Numbered from the stretch's first letter, positions 1 to 8,680 are shown. The stretch is DNA of 64,000 nucleotides from JBGUVL01 sp964370395 (GCA_964370395.1 CAYJIZ010000007.1:51893-115892); one strand, 5' to 3'. Notes: generated by a model not told the origin, from the letters alone. A program made the numbers and translations.

Positions 1-2
1 GA

Positions 3-440
3 AGTATTGCTGACCAATTGGAAAACCGTGCTTCATTTAGAACTGCACAAAAGAAAGCAATCCAAAGAACGATGCGTGCTGGAGCAAAAGGAATCAAAAC
101 TGCTGTTTCTGGACGTTTAGGTGGAGCTGATATGGCTCGTACTGAAGGATATTCTGAAGGTAATGTACCATTGCATACATTACGTGCAGATATCGACTAT
201 GCTTGGGAAGAAGCGGCAACTACTTATGGACGTTTAGGTGTTAAAGTTTGGATTTGTAGAGGGGAAGTTTTACCAGGAGAAATGGTAAAAGAACCTGAAG
301 CACCAAAAAACAACATGAACGACAGAAGAAGAAATGCAAAAAGAGGAGATCGTCCTAACCGTCGCCCTCAACAAGCTGCTCCTAAAGCAGAAAAAGCAGC
401 ACCAGTAGCGGACGCTGCGAAAGTTGAAGGAGGTAATTAA
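3..440 (+). CDS. rpsC: 30S ribosomal protein S3, C-terminal part (5' end outside window)
   Basis: This is the last 145 codons of S3, which binds the head of the 30S subunit near the mRNA entry channel. The frame is open from the window edge, and the ATG at 18 is internal. The S3 C-terminal signature GGADMARTEGYSEG is visible, and the protein ends in a basic then Ala/Pro-rich tail (KNNMNDRRRNAKRGDRPNRR, then AAPKAEKAAP-like). It lies immediately upstream of rplP, as in the S10 operon. The rplP ribosome-binding site (GGAGG, about 429-433) is inside its last codons, so the two are probably translationally coupled. Confidence 0.96.
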   Translation, partial: SIADQLENRASFRTAQKKAIQRTMRAGAKGIKTAVSGRLGGADMARTEGYSEGNVPLHTLRADIDYAWEEAATTYGRLGVKVWICRGEVLPGEMVKEPEAPKNNMNDRRRNAKRGDRPNRRPQQAAPKAEKAAPVADAAKVEGGN

Positions 441-442
441 TT

Positions 443-856
443 ATGTTAATGCCTAAAAGAACAAAATACAGAAGACCTCACCGTTTATCTTACGAAGGTC
501 GTGCAAAAGCTGGACGTGACATCGCGTTTGGTGAATATGGTCTAATGGCAGACACTGGTAACTATGTAAGTAACCGTCAAATCGAAGCTGCGCGTATTGC
601 GATGACTCGTTATATGAAACGTGGTGGGAAAGTTTGGATTAAAATCTTCCCTCACATGGCTAGAACTAAAAAACCATTAGAAGTACGTATGGGTTCAGGG
701 AAAGGTGCTCCAGATAGCTGGGTAGCAGTTGTTCAACCTGGACGTATTATGTTTGAAATCGCTGGAGTTAGTGAAGAAGTAGCACGTGAAGCATTCCGTC
801 TTGCTGCTCACAAATTACCAGTAAAATGTAAATTCGTGAAGAAAGGAGAAAAGTAA
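443..856 (+). CDS. rplP: 50S ribosomal protein L16
   Basis: L16 sits near the A-site tRNA and 5S rRNA in the large subunit. The protein has 137 residues, the usual length. It starts MLMPKRTKYRRPHR, the conserved N-terminus, and carries the GSGKGAPDSWVAVV block typical of L16. The start is 2 nt after the rpsC stop, with GGAGG upstream. It is followed 3 nt later by rpmC in the S10 operon order. Confidence 0.98.
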   Translation: MLMPKRTKYRRPHRLSYEGRAKAGRDIAFGEYGLMADTGNYVSNRQIEAARIAMTRYMKRGGKVWIKIFPHMARTKKPLEVRMGSGKGAPDSWVAVVQPGRIMFEIAGVSEEVAREAFRLAAHKLPVKCKFVKKGEK

Positions 857-859
857 TCC

Positions 860-1060
860 ATGTTAGCAAAAGAAATTAGAGAAAAGAGTAATGAAGAATT
901 ACTACAAGAAATCGATCGCTTAAAGGAAGAGCTTTTCAACCTACGCTTCCAACAAGCTACTGGGCAATTAGAAAACACAGCTCGTATGAAAGATGTGAAG
1001 AAAACAATTGCACGTATTAAAACTGTGATTACTGAGCGTACGCTTGGTAACCAAGAATAG
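860..1060 (+). CDS. rpmC: 50S ribosomal protein L29
   Basis: L29 is a small two-helix protein beside the peptide exit tunnel, close to the SRP and trigger-factor docking site. It has 66 residues, which fits the family. The conserved segment EELFNLRFQQATGQLENT is present, followed by a basic helix. It is preceded by AAAGGAG (about 842-849) and lies between rplP and rpsQ in the canonical order. Confidence 0.97.
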   Translation: MLAKEIREKSNEELLQEIDRLKEELFNLRFQQATGQLENTARMKDVKKTIARIKTVITERTLGNQE

Positions 1061-1074
1061 GAGGACAGTGAAAA

Positions 1075-1335
1075 GTGGAAAGATCTAAACGTAAAGTATA
1101 TCGTGGAACAGTAGTTTCAGATAAAATGGACAAAACAATCACTGTTGTTGTTGAAACGAAAAAAACACATCCTTTATATGGAAAACGTGTTAAATATTCA
1201 AAGAAATTTAAGGCTCATGATGAAAACAATGAAGCTAAAATTGGAGATAAAGTAGTAATTATGGAAACTCGTCCATTAAGTGCTACAAAACGTTTCCGTT
1301 TAGTTGAAATCGTTGAAAAAGCCGTAGTTCTATAG
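1075..1335 (+). CDS. rpsQ: 30S ribosomal protein S17 (GTG start)
   Basis: S17 is an OB-fold primary-binding protein of the 16S rRNA 5' domain. It has 86 residues. The blocks GTVVSDKMDKTITVVVE, HPLYGKRV and KIGDKVVIMETRPLSATKRF are characteristic. The start codon is GTG at 1075, placed by AGGAGG at about 1061-1066. The reading frame has no ATG before the conserved domain. Confidence 0.97.
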   Translation: MERSKRKVYRGTVVSDKMDKTITVVVETKKTHPLYGKRVKYSKKFKAHDENNEAKIGDKVVIMETRPLSATKRFRLVEIVEKAVVL

Positions 1336-1353
1336 GTCGAGGAGGGTAAATTT

Positions 1354-1722
1354 ATGATTCAAAATGAAACTAGATTGCGCGTAGCCGACAATACAGGAGC
1401 TAAAGAAGTTTTAGTTATCCGTGGACTTGGTGGAAGTAGACGTAGATCTTCAAATATTGGAGACATCGTTGTTTGTGCGGTAAAACAAGCAGCTCCAGGT
1501 GGAACTGTGAAAAAAGGTGACGTTGTTAAAGCGGTTATCGTTCGTACAAAATACGGTGTTAGAAGAGATAATGGAACTTACATTAAATTTGACGACAACG
1601 CAGTAGTAATTATTAAAGATGATAATACACCACGTGGTACTCGTATTTTCGGGCCAGTGGCGAGAGAACTTCGTGATAAAGACTTTATGAAAATTGTGTC
1701 TTTAGCACCAGAAGTGTTATAG
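1354..1722 (+). CDS. rplN: 50S ribosomal protein L14
   Basis: L14 forms the inter-subunit bridge region of the 50S subunit. It has 122 residues, the standard length. The conserved start MIQNETRLRVADNTGAKEV and the RGTRIFGPVARELR block are seen. The ribosome-binding site is GAGGAGGG just upstream. It is in the spc operon between rpsQ and rplX. Confidence 0.98.
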   Translation: MIQNETRLRVADNTGAKEVLVIRGLGGSRRRSSNIGDIVVCAVKQAAPGGTVKKGDVVKAVIVRTKYGVRRDNGTYIKFDDNAVVIIKDDNTPRGTRIFGPVARELRDKDFMKIVSLAPEVL

Positions 1723-1736
1723 TAGGAGGTATCTTT

Positions 1737-2045
1737 GTGAAAATCAAAAAAGGTGATAAAGTACAAGTTATTACAGGATCTGACAAAGGTACTGTTGCTG
1801 AAGTAATCAAAGCGATCCCTTCAAAAGATATGGTTGTTGTAGAAGGTGTTAACATGAAGAAAAAACACTTAAAACCTACACAACAAAATCCAGATGGAGG
1901 AATCACTGAATTCGAAGCACCAATCCATGTGTCAAACGTAATGGCTTACGATGCAAAGGCGAAAAAGGCTAGCCGTATTGCATTTAAAGAAGAAAAAGGT
2001 AAAAAAGTACGCGTCTATGTTAAAACTGGCGCTGCTGTGAAGTAG
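1737..2045 (+). CDS. rplX: 50S ribosomal protein L24 (GTG start)
   Basis: L24 is an assembly-initiator protein that contacts 23S rRNA near the exit tunnel. It has 102 residues and an N-terminal KOW motif (KIKKGDKVQVITGSDKG). The GTG start at 1737 is set by TAGGAGG at about 1723-1729. The middle segment KKKHLKPTQQNPDGGI is typical of L24. It is followed 12 nt later by rplE. Confidence 0.97.
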   Translation: MKIKKGDKVQVITGSDKGTVAEVIKAIPSKDMVVVEGVNMKKKHLKPTQQNPDGGITEFEAPIHVSNVMAYDAKAKKASRIAFKEEKGKKVRVYVKTGAAVK

Positions 2046-2057
2046 GGAGGTAACTAG

Positions 2058-2606
2058 ATGAACCGCCTAAGAGAAAAATATGTAAATGAAATTGGACCAA
2101 ACTTAGTTAAACAATTTAACTACTCTTCTGTAATGGAAGTGCCTAAAGTAGAAAAAATCGTTCTTAACATTGGTCTTGGTGAAGCTGTTGCAAATCCAAA
2201 AGTATTGGATGATGCAGTTGCTGAATTACAACAAATTACAGGTCAAAAACCAGTAATTACAAAAGCAAAAAAATCAATTGCGAACTTCAAATTAAGAGAA
2301 GGTATGCCAATTGGTTGTAAAGTTACTTTAAGAGGGGAAAAAATGTATGATTTCCTTGATAAATTAATTTCGATTACGATTCCTCGTATTAGAGATTTCC
2401 GTGGTGTTAGCGATACATCTTTCGATGGACGTGGTAACTACACGCTTGGAGTAAAAGAACAAATTATTTTCCCAGAAATTAACTATGATAAAGTTAACAA
2501 ATTACGTGGTATGGACATTGTTATTGTCACTACTGCGAATACAAATGAAGAGGCTAAAGCATTGTTAAGCGAAATGGGAATGCCTTTCAAAAAAGGAGGA
2601 CAATAG
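2058..2606 (+). CDS. rplE: 50S ribosomal protein L5
   Basis: L5 binds 5S rRNA in the central protuberance. It has 182 residues. The blocks VEKIVLNIGLGEA, QKPVITKAKKSIANFKLREG and FRGVSDTSFDGRGNYTLG are diagnostic. The start is preceded by GGGAGG at about 2045-2050. It overlaps nothing and is 3 nt from rpsN. Confidence 0.98.
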   Translation: MNRLREKYVNEIGPNLVKQFNYSSVMEVPKVEKIVLNIGLGEAVANPKVLDDAVAELQQITGQKPVITKAKKSIANFKLREGMPIGCKVTLRGEKMYDFLDKLISITIPRIRDFRGVSDTSFDGRGNYTLGVKEQIIFPEINYDKVNKLRGMDIVIVTTANTNEEAKALLSEMGMPFKKGGQ

Positions 2607-2609
2607 TCA

Positions 2610-2795
2610 ATGGCAAAGAAAGCAATGATTATCAAATCAAAACGCCCTCAAAAATATTCAACTCGTGAATATACACGTTGTGAACGTTGTGGACGTCCTC
2701 ACTCAGTTTTACGTAAATACAAACTATGTCGTGTTTGCTTTAGAGAATTGGCTTACAAAGGTCAAATCCCTGGAGTAAAAAAGGCAAGCTGGTAG
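2610..2795 (+). CDS. rpsN: 30S ribosomal protein S14 type Z (zinc-binding)
   Basis: S14 is a 16S 3'-domain protein. At 61 residues this is the short, zinc-ribbon form. Two CxxC pairs are visible, CERC and CRVC, separated by a basic linker. This form needs zinc, unlike the longer Cys-less paralogue that some Bacillota induce when zinc is scarce. No Cys-less copy is in the window. The ribosome-binding site (AAAGGAGG) is within the end of rplE. Confidence 0.97.
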   Translation: MAKKAMIIKSKRPQKYSTREYTRCERCGRPHSVLRKYKLCRVCFRELAYKGQIPGVKKASW

Positions 2796-2813
2796 TAAGG
2801 AGGAAAGTCAAAA

Positions 2814-3209
2814 ATGATGATGACAGATCCAATTGCAGATATGCTTACTAGAGTTCGTAACGCGATTCAAGCACGTCACGAAGAAGTATCAATTCCTGCA
2901 AGTAAAGAAAAAGTAGAAATTGCAAAAATTCTTAAAGAAGAAGGTTTCATTACGGATTTTGCAGTAGAAGGTGATGTTAAGAAAACAATCACTGTAACAT
3001 TAAAATACGGACCAAATAACGAAAAAGTTATTAGTGGATTAAAGAGAATTTCAACTCCAGGGTTACGTGTGTACGCTAAGGCTGAAAAATTGCCAAGAGT
3101 GTTAAACGGACTAGGAATTGCAATCATCTCAACATCTTATGGTCTAATGACTGATAAAGATGCTAGAGCGAAAAACGCAGGTGGCGAAGTAGTCGCTTAC
3201 GTTTGGTAA
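2814..3209 (+). CDS. rpsH: 30S ribosomal protein S8
   Basis: S8 is a central-domain organiser of the 30S subunit and in E. coli also represses spc operon translation. It has 131 residues. The start MMMTDPIADMLTRVRNA and the C-terminal STSYGLMTDKDARAKNAGGE block are canonical. AAGGAGG lies about 10 nt upstream. Two or three adjacent ATG codons (2814, 2817) could serve as start. Confidence 0.97.
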   Translation: MMMTDPIADMLTRVRNAIQARHEEVSIPASKEKVEIAKILKEEGFITDFAVEGDVKKTITVTLKYGPNNEKVISGLKRISTPGLRVYAKAEKLPRVLNGLGIAIISTSYGLMTDKDARAKNAGGEVVAYVW

Positions 3210-3236
3210 TAGTATACAGACAACGGAGGTAAAGAA

Positions 3237-3782
3237 ATGTCACGTATCGGGAATAAACTGATTACCATTCCTGCTGGTGTAGAGTTTACTTGCACTGACA
3301 AGAATGAGGTGACTGTTAAAGGACCAAAAGGAACTTTAGCTCGTCAATTCTCTCCACTTATGGATATTAAAGTGGAAGGTGATACTATTACAGTAGTACG
3401 CCAAAATGAAGAAAAACATACAAAACAATTACATGGAACTACACGTGCACTTTTAGCAAATATGATCGAAGGTGTAAGTGAAGGATTCACAAAAGATTTA
3501 GAACTAGTTGGGATTGGATTCCGTGCTAACTTACAAGGGAAAAAACTTGTGTTAACAGTAGGGTACTCTCACCCAGTAGAAATCGAAATCGAAGAGGGAC
3601 TTACTTGTGAAGTTCCATCAAATACAGAAATTAAAATTTCAGGAATCGACAAACAAAGAGTCGGTGAATGTGCTGCAGTAATTAGAGCTGTTAGAAAACC
3701 AGAACCTTACAAAGGGAAAGGTATTCGCTATAAAGGTGAATACGTTCGTCGTAAGGAAGGTAAAACAGCTGCTAAGAAGTAG
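3237..3782 (+). CDS. rplF: 50S ribosomal protein L6
   Basis: L6 lies near the GTPase-associated centre. It has 181 residues in two repeated alpha/beta domains. The start MSRIGNKLITIPAGVEF and the C-terminal PEPYKGKGIRYKGEYVRRKE signature are clear. GGAGG at about 3225-3229 supports the start. Confidence 0.98.
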   Translation: MSRIGNKLITIPAGVEFTCTDKNEVTVKGPKGTLARQFSPLMDIKVEGDTITVVRQNEEKHTKQLHGTTRALLANMIEGVSEGFTKDLELVGIGFRANLQGKKLVLTVGYSHPVEIEIEEGLTCEVPSNTEIKISGIDKQRVGECAAVIRAVRKPEPYKGKGIRYKGEYVRRKEGKTAAKK

Positions 3783-3800
3783 ACGGGAAGGAGTTAAAAC

Positions 3801-4157
3801 ATGCTTAAGAAAATTGATAGAAATAAAGAACGTCAACGTCGTCATGCACGTGTTCGTACAAAAATCAGTGGAACTCCTGAGTGTCCTAGATTGAGCGTTT
3901 TCCGTTCAAACGCACACATTCATGCACAAATTATTGACGATGTGAATGGAAGAACATTAGTTGCTACAAGTAGTGTAGCGCTTAAATTAGATAATGGTGG
4001 AAATGTAGAAGCTGCTGCAAAAGTTGGTGCGGAAATCGCTAACTTAGCTGCAAAAGCAAAAATCAGCGAAGTAAAATTCGACCGTGGTGGATACATTTAC
4101 CATGGACGTGTAAAAGCGTTAGCCGAAGCAGCTCGTGAAGCTGGGCTTAAATTTTAA
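3801..4157 (+). CDS. rplR: 50S ribosomal protein L18
   Basis: L18 carries 5S rRNA into the 50S subunit with L5. It has 118 residues. The basic N-terminus (KKIDRNKERQRRHARVRTKI), the RLSVFRSNAHIHAQIIDD block and the FDRGGYIYHGRVKALAEAAR end are characteristic. AAGGAG precedes the start. It is followed 12 nt later by rpsE. Confidence 0.97.
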   Translation: MLKKIDRNKERQRRHARVRTKISGTPECPRLSVFRSNAHIHAQIIDDVNGRTLVATSSVALKLDNGGNVEAAAKVGAEIANLAAKAKISEVKFDRGGYIYHGRVKALAEAAREAGLKF

Positions 4158-4169
4158 GAGGAGGTCACA

Positions 4170-4745
4170 ATGGAAAATACAACTATGGAAAACAAACCTG
4201 TAGCGAACAAAAAACCTATGGGTAACAAAAGACCTACTGATAGAAAACCAAGAAGAGACCGTGTCGAAAAAGAATTCGAAGAACGCGTAGTTACAATTAA
4301 CCGTGTTACAAAAGTAGTTAAAGGGGGACGTCGTTTCCGTTTCGCTGCTTTAGTAGTAATTGGTGATGGTAAAGGACGTGTTGGTTTTGGAACTGGGAAA
4401 GCTAACGAAGTACCTGATGCTATTAAAAAAGCTATTGAAGATGCTAAGAAAAATGTATTTACTGTACCAACAGTAGGTAACACAATTCCACATGCAATCA
4501 CTGGTAAATATGGAGCTGGTTCAGTATTCTTACGTCCTGCTTCAGAAGGTACTGGGGTAATCGCTGGTGGTGCTGTACGTGATGTATTAGAAGTTGCTGG
4601 AATCAAAGACGTTTTATCAAAATGTCTTGGATCTCGTACTCCTATTAACATGGTTCGTGCAACAATCTGTGCATTACAGGAACTAAAAACAGTAGAAGAC
4701 ATTGCTCGTCTTCGCGGTAAAAAACCGGAAGAAATCCGCGGCTAG
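4170..4745 (+). CDS. rpsE: 30S ribosomal protein S5
   Basis: S5 is a decoding-accuracy protein at the mRNA entry. It has 191 residues, slightly long because of a Lys/Asn-rich N-terminal extension of about 35 residues. The S5 double-stranded RNA-binding domain follows (KVVKGGRRFRFAALVVIGD), then the C-terminal domain (RPASEGTGVIAGGAVRDVLE). The next gene is rplO only 12 nt on. The usual rpmD (L30) between them is absent. Confidence 0.97.
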   Translation: MENTTMENKPVANKKPMGNKRPTDRKPRRDRVEKEFEERVVTINRVTKVVKGGRRFRFAALVVIGDGKGRVGFGTGKANEVPDAIKKAIEDAKKNVFTVPTVGNTIPHAITGKYGAGSVFLRPASEGTGVIAGGAVRDVLEVAGIKDVLSKCLGSRTPINMVRATICALQELKTVEDIARLRGKKPEEIRG

Positions 4746-4757
4746 GAGGGTATATAA

Positions 4758-5198
4758 ATGAAATTACATGAAATGAAATATACTGAAGGTGCTAGAAAGA
4801 GTAGAAAACGTTTAGGACGTGGACACGCTTCTGGAACTGGGAAAACTGCTGGTAAAGGACACAAAGGGCAAAATGCTCGTTCAGGTGGTGGAGTTCGTTT
4901 AGGATTCGAAGGTGGTCAAACACCTCTTGCTAGACGTTTGCCAAAACGTGGATTTACAAACTTTACTAGAAAAGAATTTGCAATTGTTAATGTGGAAGCA
5001 TTAAACAAATTTGATAACGGAGTAGAAGTAACTCCAGAATTATTAATCGAAACAGGATTAGTAAAAAAAGAATTAGACGGAATTAAAATTTTAGGGCAAG
5101 GTGAATTAGAAAAGAAATTAGTTGTAAAAGCTAACAAATTCTCTAAATCAGCTGTAGCTGTAATCGAAAAAGCTGGCGGAAAAGTAGAGGTTATCTAA
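4758..5198 (+). CDS. rplO: 50S ribosomal protein L15
   Basis: L15 is a late-assembly protein of the 50S subunit. It has 146 residues with the Gly/Arg-rich N-terminal extension (RLGRGHASGTGKTAGKGHKG) and the GFEGGQTPLARRLPKRGF segment. AGGAGGG at about 4744-4750 supports the start. secY begins 2 nt after its stop, the standard spc arrangement. Confidence 0.97.
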   Translation: MKLHEMKYTEGARKSRKRLGRGHASGTGKTAGKGHKGQNARSGGGVRLGFEGGQTPLARRLPKRGFTNFTRKEFAIVNVEALNKFDNGVEVTPELLIETGLVKKELDGIKILGQGELEKKLVVKANKFSKSAVAVIEKAGGKVEVI

Positions 5199-5199
5199 C

Positions 5200-6513
5200 A
5201 TGTTTGCCACGCTGACAAGTGTTTTCAAGAATAAAGAGATGCGTAACCGTATTCTCTTTACTCTGGCAATGCTGTTTATTTTCCGTTTAGGTGCACAAAT
5301 TCCAGCACCGAACATTAACACTAATGGAATTGCTGAAAGTAATGGATTAATTAGTATGATGAACTTGCTAGGTGGGGGAGCAATGGACAAAATGTCTATC
5401 TTTGCCCTAGGTATTACACCATACATTACCGCATCCATTATCATTCAGCTATTATCAATGGATGTTATTCCACATTTGACTGAATTATCAAAGAGTGGAC
5501 AAACTGGAAAGAAAAAATTAGACAAATACACTCGTTATTTGGCTTTGATCTTATGTTTTATTCAAGCCTATACAATGACGATTGCATTACAAGATGGAAA
5601 TGGTGTTTCACTATTAGTGAACAATACATTCGCTGGATTCTTATACGTATCAACAGTATTTACAGCTGGAACAATGTTCTTATTGTGGATTGCAGATCGT
5701 ATTTCAATGCATGGAATCGGTAATGGGGTATCAATGATCATTTTCGCAGGGATTGTCGCAGACATTCCTTACCAGTTTTCGGAAGCTTTCCGCTCATTAA
5801 CAGCTGGGCTTTCAGGAAGTGCATTCTTTAATGGAATTCTTACTTTCTCTGGGTTTGTATTCGTATATTTACTAATCATCGTATTAGTAATCTTCGTTCA
5901 AACAGCAGTACGTAAAATTCCAATTCAATACACTTCTAGTACAATTCAAACAAAAAACAGAGATATGACTTACTTACCATTAAAGATTAACTCGGCAAGT
6001 GTAATTCCAGTCATCTTTGCAAGTGCGATTATGATGGCACCTGTACAAATTGTGACAATTTGTATTAACCAAGGTTGGTTAACACAAACAGGATTTACAA
6101 AAACGATGTTTAACTTATTGCAAATGCAATCATGGGAAAGTTTAACAATCTATGTTATATTAATTATTCTATTCACTTTCTTCTATACGAAGTTGACTGT
6201 TGATCCAGAAAAGATTAGTGATAACTTATCAAAATCAGGAACGTATATTCCTGGAATCAGACCTGGTAAAGAGACAAAAGAGTACGTGAACAAAGTATTG
6301 AGTAGAATTACTGTATTAGGTGCTATTTCATTAGCATTTATCGCTGTGTTACCACACATCGCACCGATGTTAGTACCTGCGTTACCACAATCCATTCGTA
6401 TGGGTGGTACAGGGTTAATCATTGTTGTTGGGGTGGCAATGGAAACAACAGCACAAATTAAAGGAAAGATTACACAAAAATCATATCAAGGATTTATGGG
6501 TCTTGGGAGATAA
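5200..6513 (+). CDS. secY: preprotein translocase subunit SecY
   Basis: SecY is the channel of the Sec translocon in the cytoplasmic membrane. It has 437 residues with about ten hydrophobic segments. Landmarks are FRLGAQIPAPNI near residue 30, SIFALGITPYITASIIIQLL near residue 68, and the cytosolic loop PGIRPGKETKEYVNKVLSRI near residue 350. The ATG at 5200 is 2 nt past rplO with no strong ribosome-binding site except AGAGG within rplO's end, so translational coupling is likely. adk follows after 8 nt. Confidence 0.97.
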   Translation: MFATLTSVFKNKEMRNRILFTLAMLFIFRLGAQIPAPNINTNGIAESNGLISMMNLLGGGAMDKMSIFALGITPYITASIIIQLLSMDVIPHLTELSKSGQTGKKKLDKYTRYLALILCFIQAYTMTIALQDGNGVSLLVNNTFAGFLYVSTVFTAGTMFLLWIADRISMHGIGNGVSMIIFAGIVADIPYQFSEAFRSLTAGLSGSAFFNGILTFSGFVFVYLLIIVLVIFVQTAVRKIPIQYTSSTIQTKNRDMTYLPLKINSASVIPVIFASAIMMAPVQIVTICINQGWLTQTGFTKTMFNLLQMQSWESLTIYVILIILFTFFYTKLTVDPEKISDNLSKSGTYIPGIRPGKETKEYVNKVLSRITVLGAISLAFIAVLPHIAPMLVPALPQSIRMGGTGLIIVVGVAMETTAQIKGKITQKSYQGFMGLGR

Positions 6514-6521
6514 AAAAGATT

Positions 6522-7172
6522 ATGAACATTTTAATTATGGGAGGACCTGGTGCTGGTAAAGGTACGATGTCTGCGAAAATAGTTGAGAAGTTCTCTCTGT
6601 TACATATTTCAACTGGGGATATTTTCCGTAGTGAAATAGGGAAACAAACCGAACTTGGTTTATCTGCAAAGAGTTACATGGATAAAGGACTACTTGTTCC
6701 AGATGAAGTAACCAACCCAATGGTCAAAAGTTTCTTAGAGAAACAAGACACATCAAAAGGGTACTTGCTTGATGGGTATCCAAGAACTTTGGCTCAAGCC
6801 CAAGTGTTTGATGGATTAGTAAAAGGAAGCGATTTAGAAATTGACATTGTTCTTAATTTAGAAATTGCTTTTGAAAAATTAGCAGCACGTATTACGGGGC
6901 GTAGAATCTGTAAGAGCTGTGGTGCTATCTACCATGTGAGTAACAAACCTTCAAAAGTGGAAGGCGTATGTGATACATGTGGTGGTGAGCTGTACCAACG
7001 TAAAGATGATACAGTTGAAAGTCTTACGGTTAGACTTGAAGAGTATAAGAAAAGTACAGAACCTGTTCTTACTTACTACAAGGATAAGAACTTGTTAGTA
7101 AATATCAATGCTGATCAAAGTGCAGAGGATGTATGGAATGATACTTTACAAGCTTTAGAGGAGTGCAAGTAA
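6522..7172 (+). CDS. adk: adenylate kinase (zinc-binding LID)
   Basis: The enzyme converts ATP + AMP to 2 ADP in the cytosol. It has 216 residues. The P-loop GGPGAGKGT is at residues 7-15. The LID domain has four cysteines at 130, 133, 150 and 153, the structural zinc site of Gram-positive enzymes. The AMP-binding segment LLDGYPRT is near residue 82. It sits between secY and map as in Bacillus. Its stop codon overlaps the map start by one base (TAATG). Confidence 0.97.
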   Translation: MNILIMGGPGAGKGTMSAKIVEKFSLLHISTGDIFRSEIGKQTELGLSAKSYMDKGLLVPDEVTNPMVKSFLEKQDTSKGYLLDGYPRTLAQAQVFDGLVKGSDLEIDIVLNLEIAFEKLAARITGRRICKSCGAIYHVSNKPSKVEGVCDTCGGELYQRKDDTVESLTVRLEEYKKSTEPVLTYYKDKNLLVNINADQSAEDVWNDTLQALEECK

Positions 7173-7942
7173 TGATTACTTGTAAGTCAGCTAGAGAGAT
7201 TAATTATATGACAAGAGCAGGGGAGATTGTTGCTTTGGCTCACAAAGCCGCAAAAGCAGCAATTAAACCTGGTTTATCAACATTAGCGTTAGATAAGATT
7301 TGTGAAGATGTAATTCTTAAAAATGGTGCTACGCCATCGTTTAAAGGATTGTATGGATTTCCAAATGCTTGTTGTATATCTGTCAATAATGTATTAGTAC
7401 ATGGTATTCCAAGTAGTGATATTAAATTAAAAAATGGGGACATTGTTTCGGTGGATATCGGAGCGTGTTATCATGGATATCATGGCGATTCAGCCTGGTC
7501 ATATGCTGTTGGAACAATTAGCGAAGAAGCGCAAAATCTTCTTGATGTCACAGAACAATCTTTGTATGAAGGTTTGAAAATGGCAAAAGCAGGGAACCGA
7601 TTAACGGATATCTCGCACGCAATTGAAACATATGTACACAAACACGGCTTCTCCATTCCGCAAGATTATGCAGGACATGGAATAGGTAGTGAAGTACATG
7701 AAGATCCAACCGTACCTAATTTTGGAAAACCTGGAAAAGGAATTCTATTAAAAGAAGGAATGTGTCTAGCGATTGAACCTATGGTTCATGCGGGGAGACC
7801 TCAAACTAGAGTATTAAATGACGAATGGACGGTTGTTAGTAAAGATGGAAGTTTAGCAGCCCATTTCGAACATACTGTAGTAATTCGCAAAGATGGTTGC
7901 GATATTTTAACAACAATACATGATAAGGAGGAATCTCAATAA
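7172..7942 (+). CDS. map: type I methionine aminopeptidase
   Basis: The enzyme removes the initiator methionine from nascent proteins. It has 256 residues from ATG 7172 (MITCKSAREINYM). A GTG at 7163 is in frame, but GAGGAG at 7157-7162 abuts it, while the ATG has good spacing. Two-metal ligands are visible: the Asp pair in SVDIGACYHGYHGDSAW, His in AGHGIGSEVHEDP, Glu in AIEPMV and the final Glu in HFEHTVVI. Overlaps of one base with adk and with infA indicate coupled translation. Confidence 0.96.
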   Translation: MITCKSAREINYMTRAGEIVALAHKAAKAAIKPGLSTLALDKICEDVILKNGATPSFKGLYGFPNACCISVNNVLVHGIPSSDIKLKNGDIVSVDIGACYHGYHGDSAWSYAVGTISEEAQNLLDVTEQSLYEGLKMAKAGNRLTDISHAIETYVHKHGFSIPQDYAGHGIGSEVHEDPTVPNFGKPGKGILLKEGMCLAIEPMVHAGRPQTRVLNDEWTVVSKDGSLAAHFEHTVVIRKDGCDILTTIHDKEESQ

Positions 7943-8160
7943 TGGCGAAACAAGACGTTATTGAAATCGAGGGAGTAGTAGTTGATACACTTCCTAATGC
8001 ACAGTTTAAAGTTAAACTAGAAAATGAACACGAGATTATAGCTCACGTTTCTGGTAAAATCCGTATGCACTACATTCGCATTTTACCAGGTGATCGTGTA
8101 ACTTTGGAAATTTCACCATATGACTTAACACGTGGGCGCATAACATTCCGTCATAAGTAA
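7942..8160 (+). CDS. infA: translation initiation factor IF-1
   Basis: IF-1 occupies the A site during initiation. It has 72 residues in one OB fold: start MAKQDVIEIEGVVVDTLPNA, end SPYDLTRGRITFRHK. The ATG overlaps the map stop (TAATG). AAGGAGGAA at about 7924-7932 is the ribosome-binding site. rpmJ follows after 22 nt. Confidence 0.97.
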   Translation: MAKQDVIEIEGVVVDTLPNAQFKVKLENEHEIIAHVSGKIRMHYIRILPGDRVTLEISPYDLTRGRITFRHK

Positions 8161-8182
8161 GCGGAAAACAGGAGGAAAACAC

Positions 8183-8296
8183 ATGAAAGTAAGACCATCA
8201 GTCAAACCAATTTGTGATAAATGCCGAATCATTAAAAGAAAAGGCCGTGTAATGGTGATTTGTGAGAACCCAAAACACAAACAAAGACAAGGATAG
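8183..8296 (+). CDS. rpmJ: 50S ribosomal protein L36 (zinc-binding)
   Basis: This is a 37-residue protein: MKVRPSVKPICDKCRIIKRK, then GRVMVICENPKHKQRQG. It has the C-x2-C-x12-C-x4-H zinc ribbon of canonical L36. AGGAGG at about 8170-8175 precedes the ATG. It lies between infA and rpsM, the conserved place. Confidence 0.96.
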   Translation: MKVRPSVKPICDKCRIIKRKGRVMVICENPKHKQRQG

Positions 8297-8314
8297 TAAG
8301 AGAGGAGAAACGAA

Positions 8315-8680
8315 ATGGCTCGTATAGCAGGAGTAGACATTCCACGTGATAAACGTGTCGTTGTCTCATTAACATATGTTTATGGAATTGGACGTACAAC
8401 GTCTGAAAAAGTATTAAAAGCAGCTGGTGTAAGCGAAGATATTCGTGTTAAAGATTTAAGCGAAGATCAATTGAACGCAATTCGTAAAGAAATCGACAAC
8501 GTTAAAGTTGAAGGGGATTTACGTCGTGAAGTTCAATTAAACATCAAACGTTTAATGGAAATCGCTAGTTACCGTGGTGTTCGTCATAGAAGAGGATTAC
8601 CAGTAAGAGGTCAGCGTACCAAAACAAATGCTCGTACACGTAAAGGTCCAGTACGTACAGTAGCAGGTAAAAAGAAATAG
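8315..8680 (+). CDS. rpsM: 30S ribosomal protein S13
   Basis: S13 contacts the P-site tRNA and forms bridges to the 50S subunit. It has 121 residues: MARIAGVDIPRDKRVVVSLT at the start, the helix-hairpin-helix block YGIGRTTSEKVL, and the GLPVRGQRTKTNARTRKGP tail. The ribosome-binding site is AGAGGAG. Confidence 0.98.
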   Translation: MARIAGVDIPRDKRVVVSLTYVYGIGRTTSEKVLKAAGVSEDIRVKDLSEDQLNAIRKEIDNVKVEGDLRREVQLNIKRLMEIASYRGVRHRRGLPVRGQRTKTNARTRKGPVRTVAGKKK

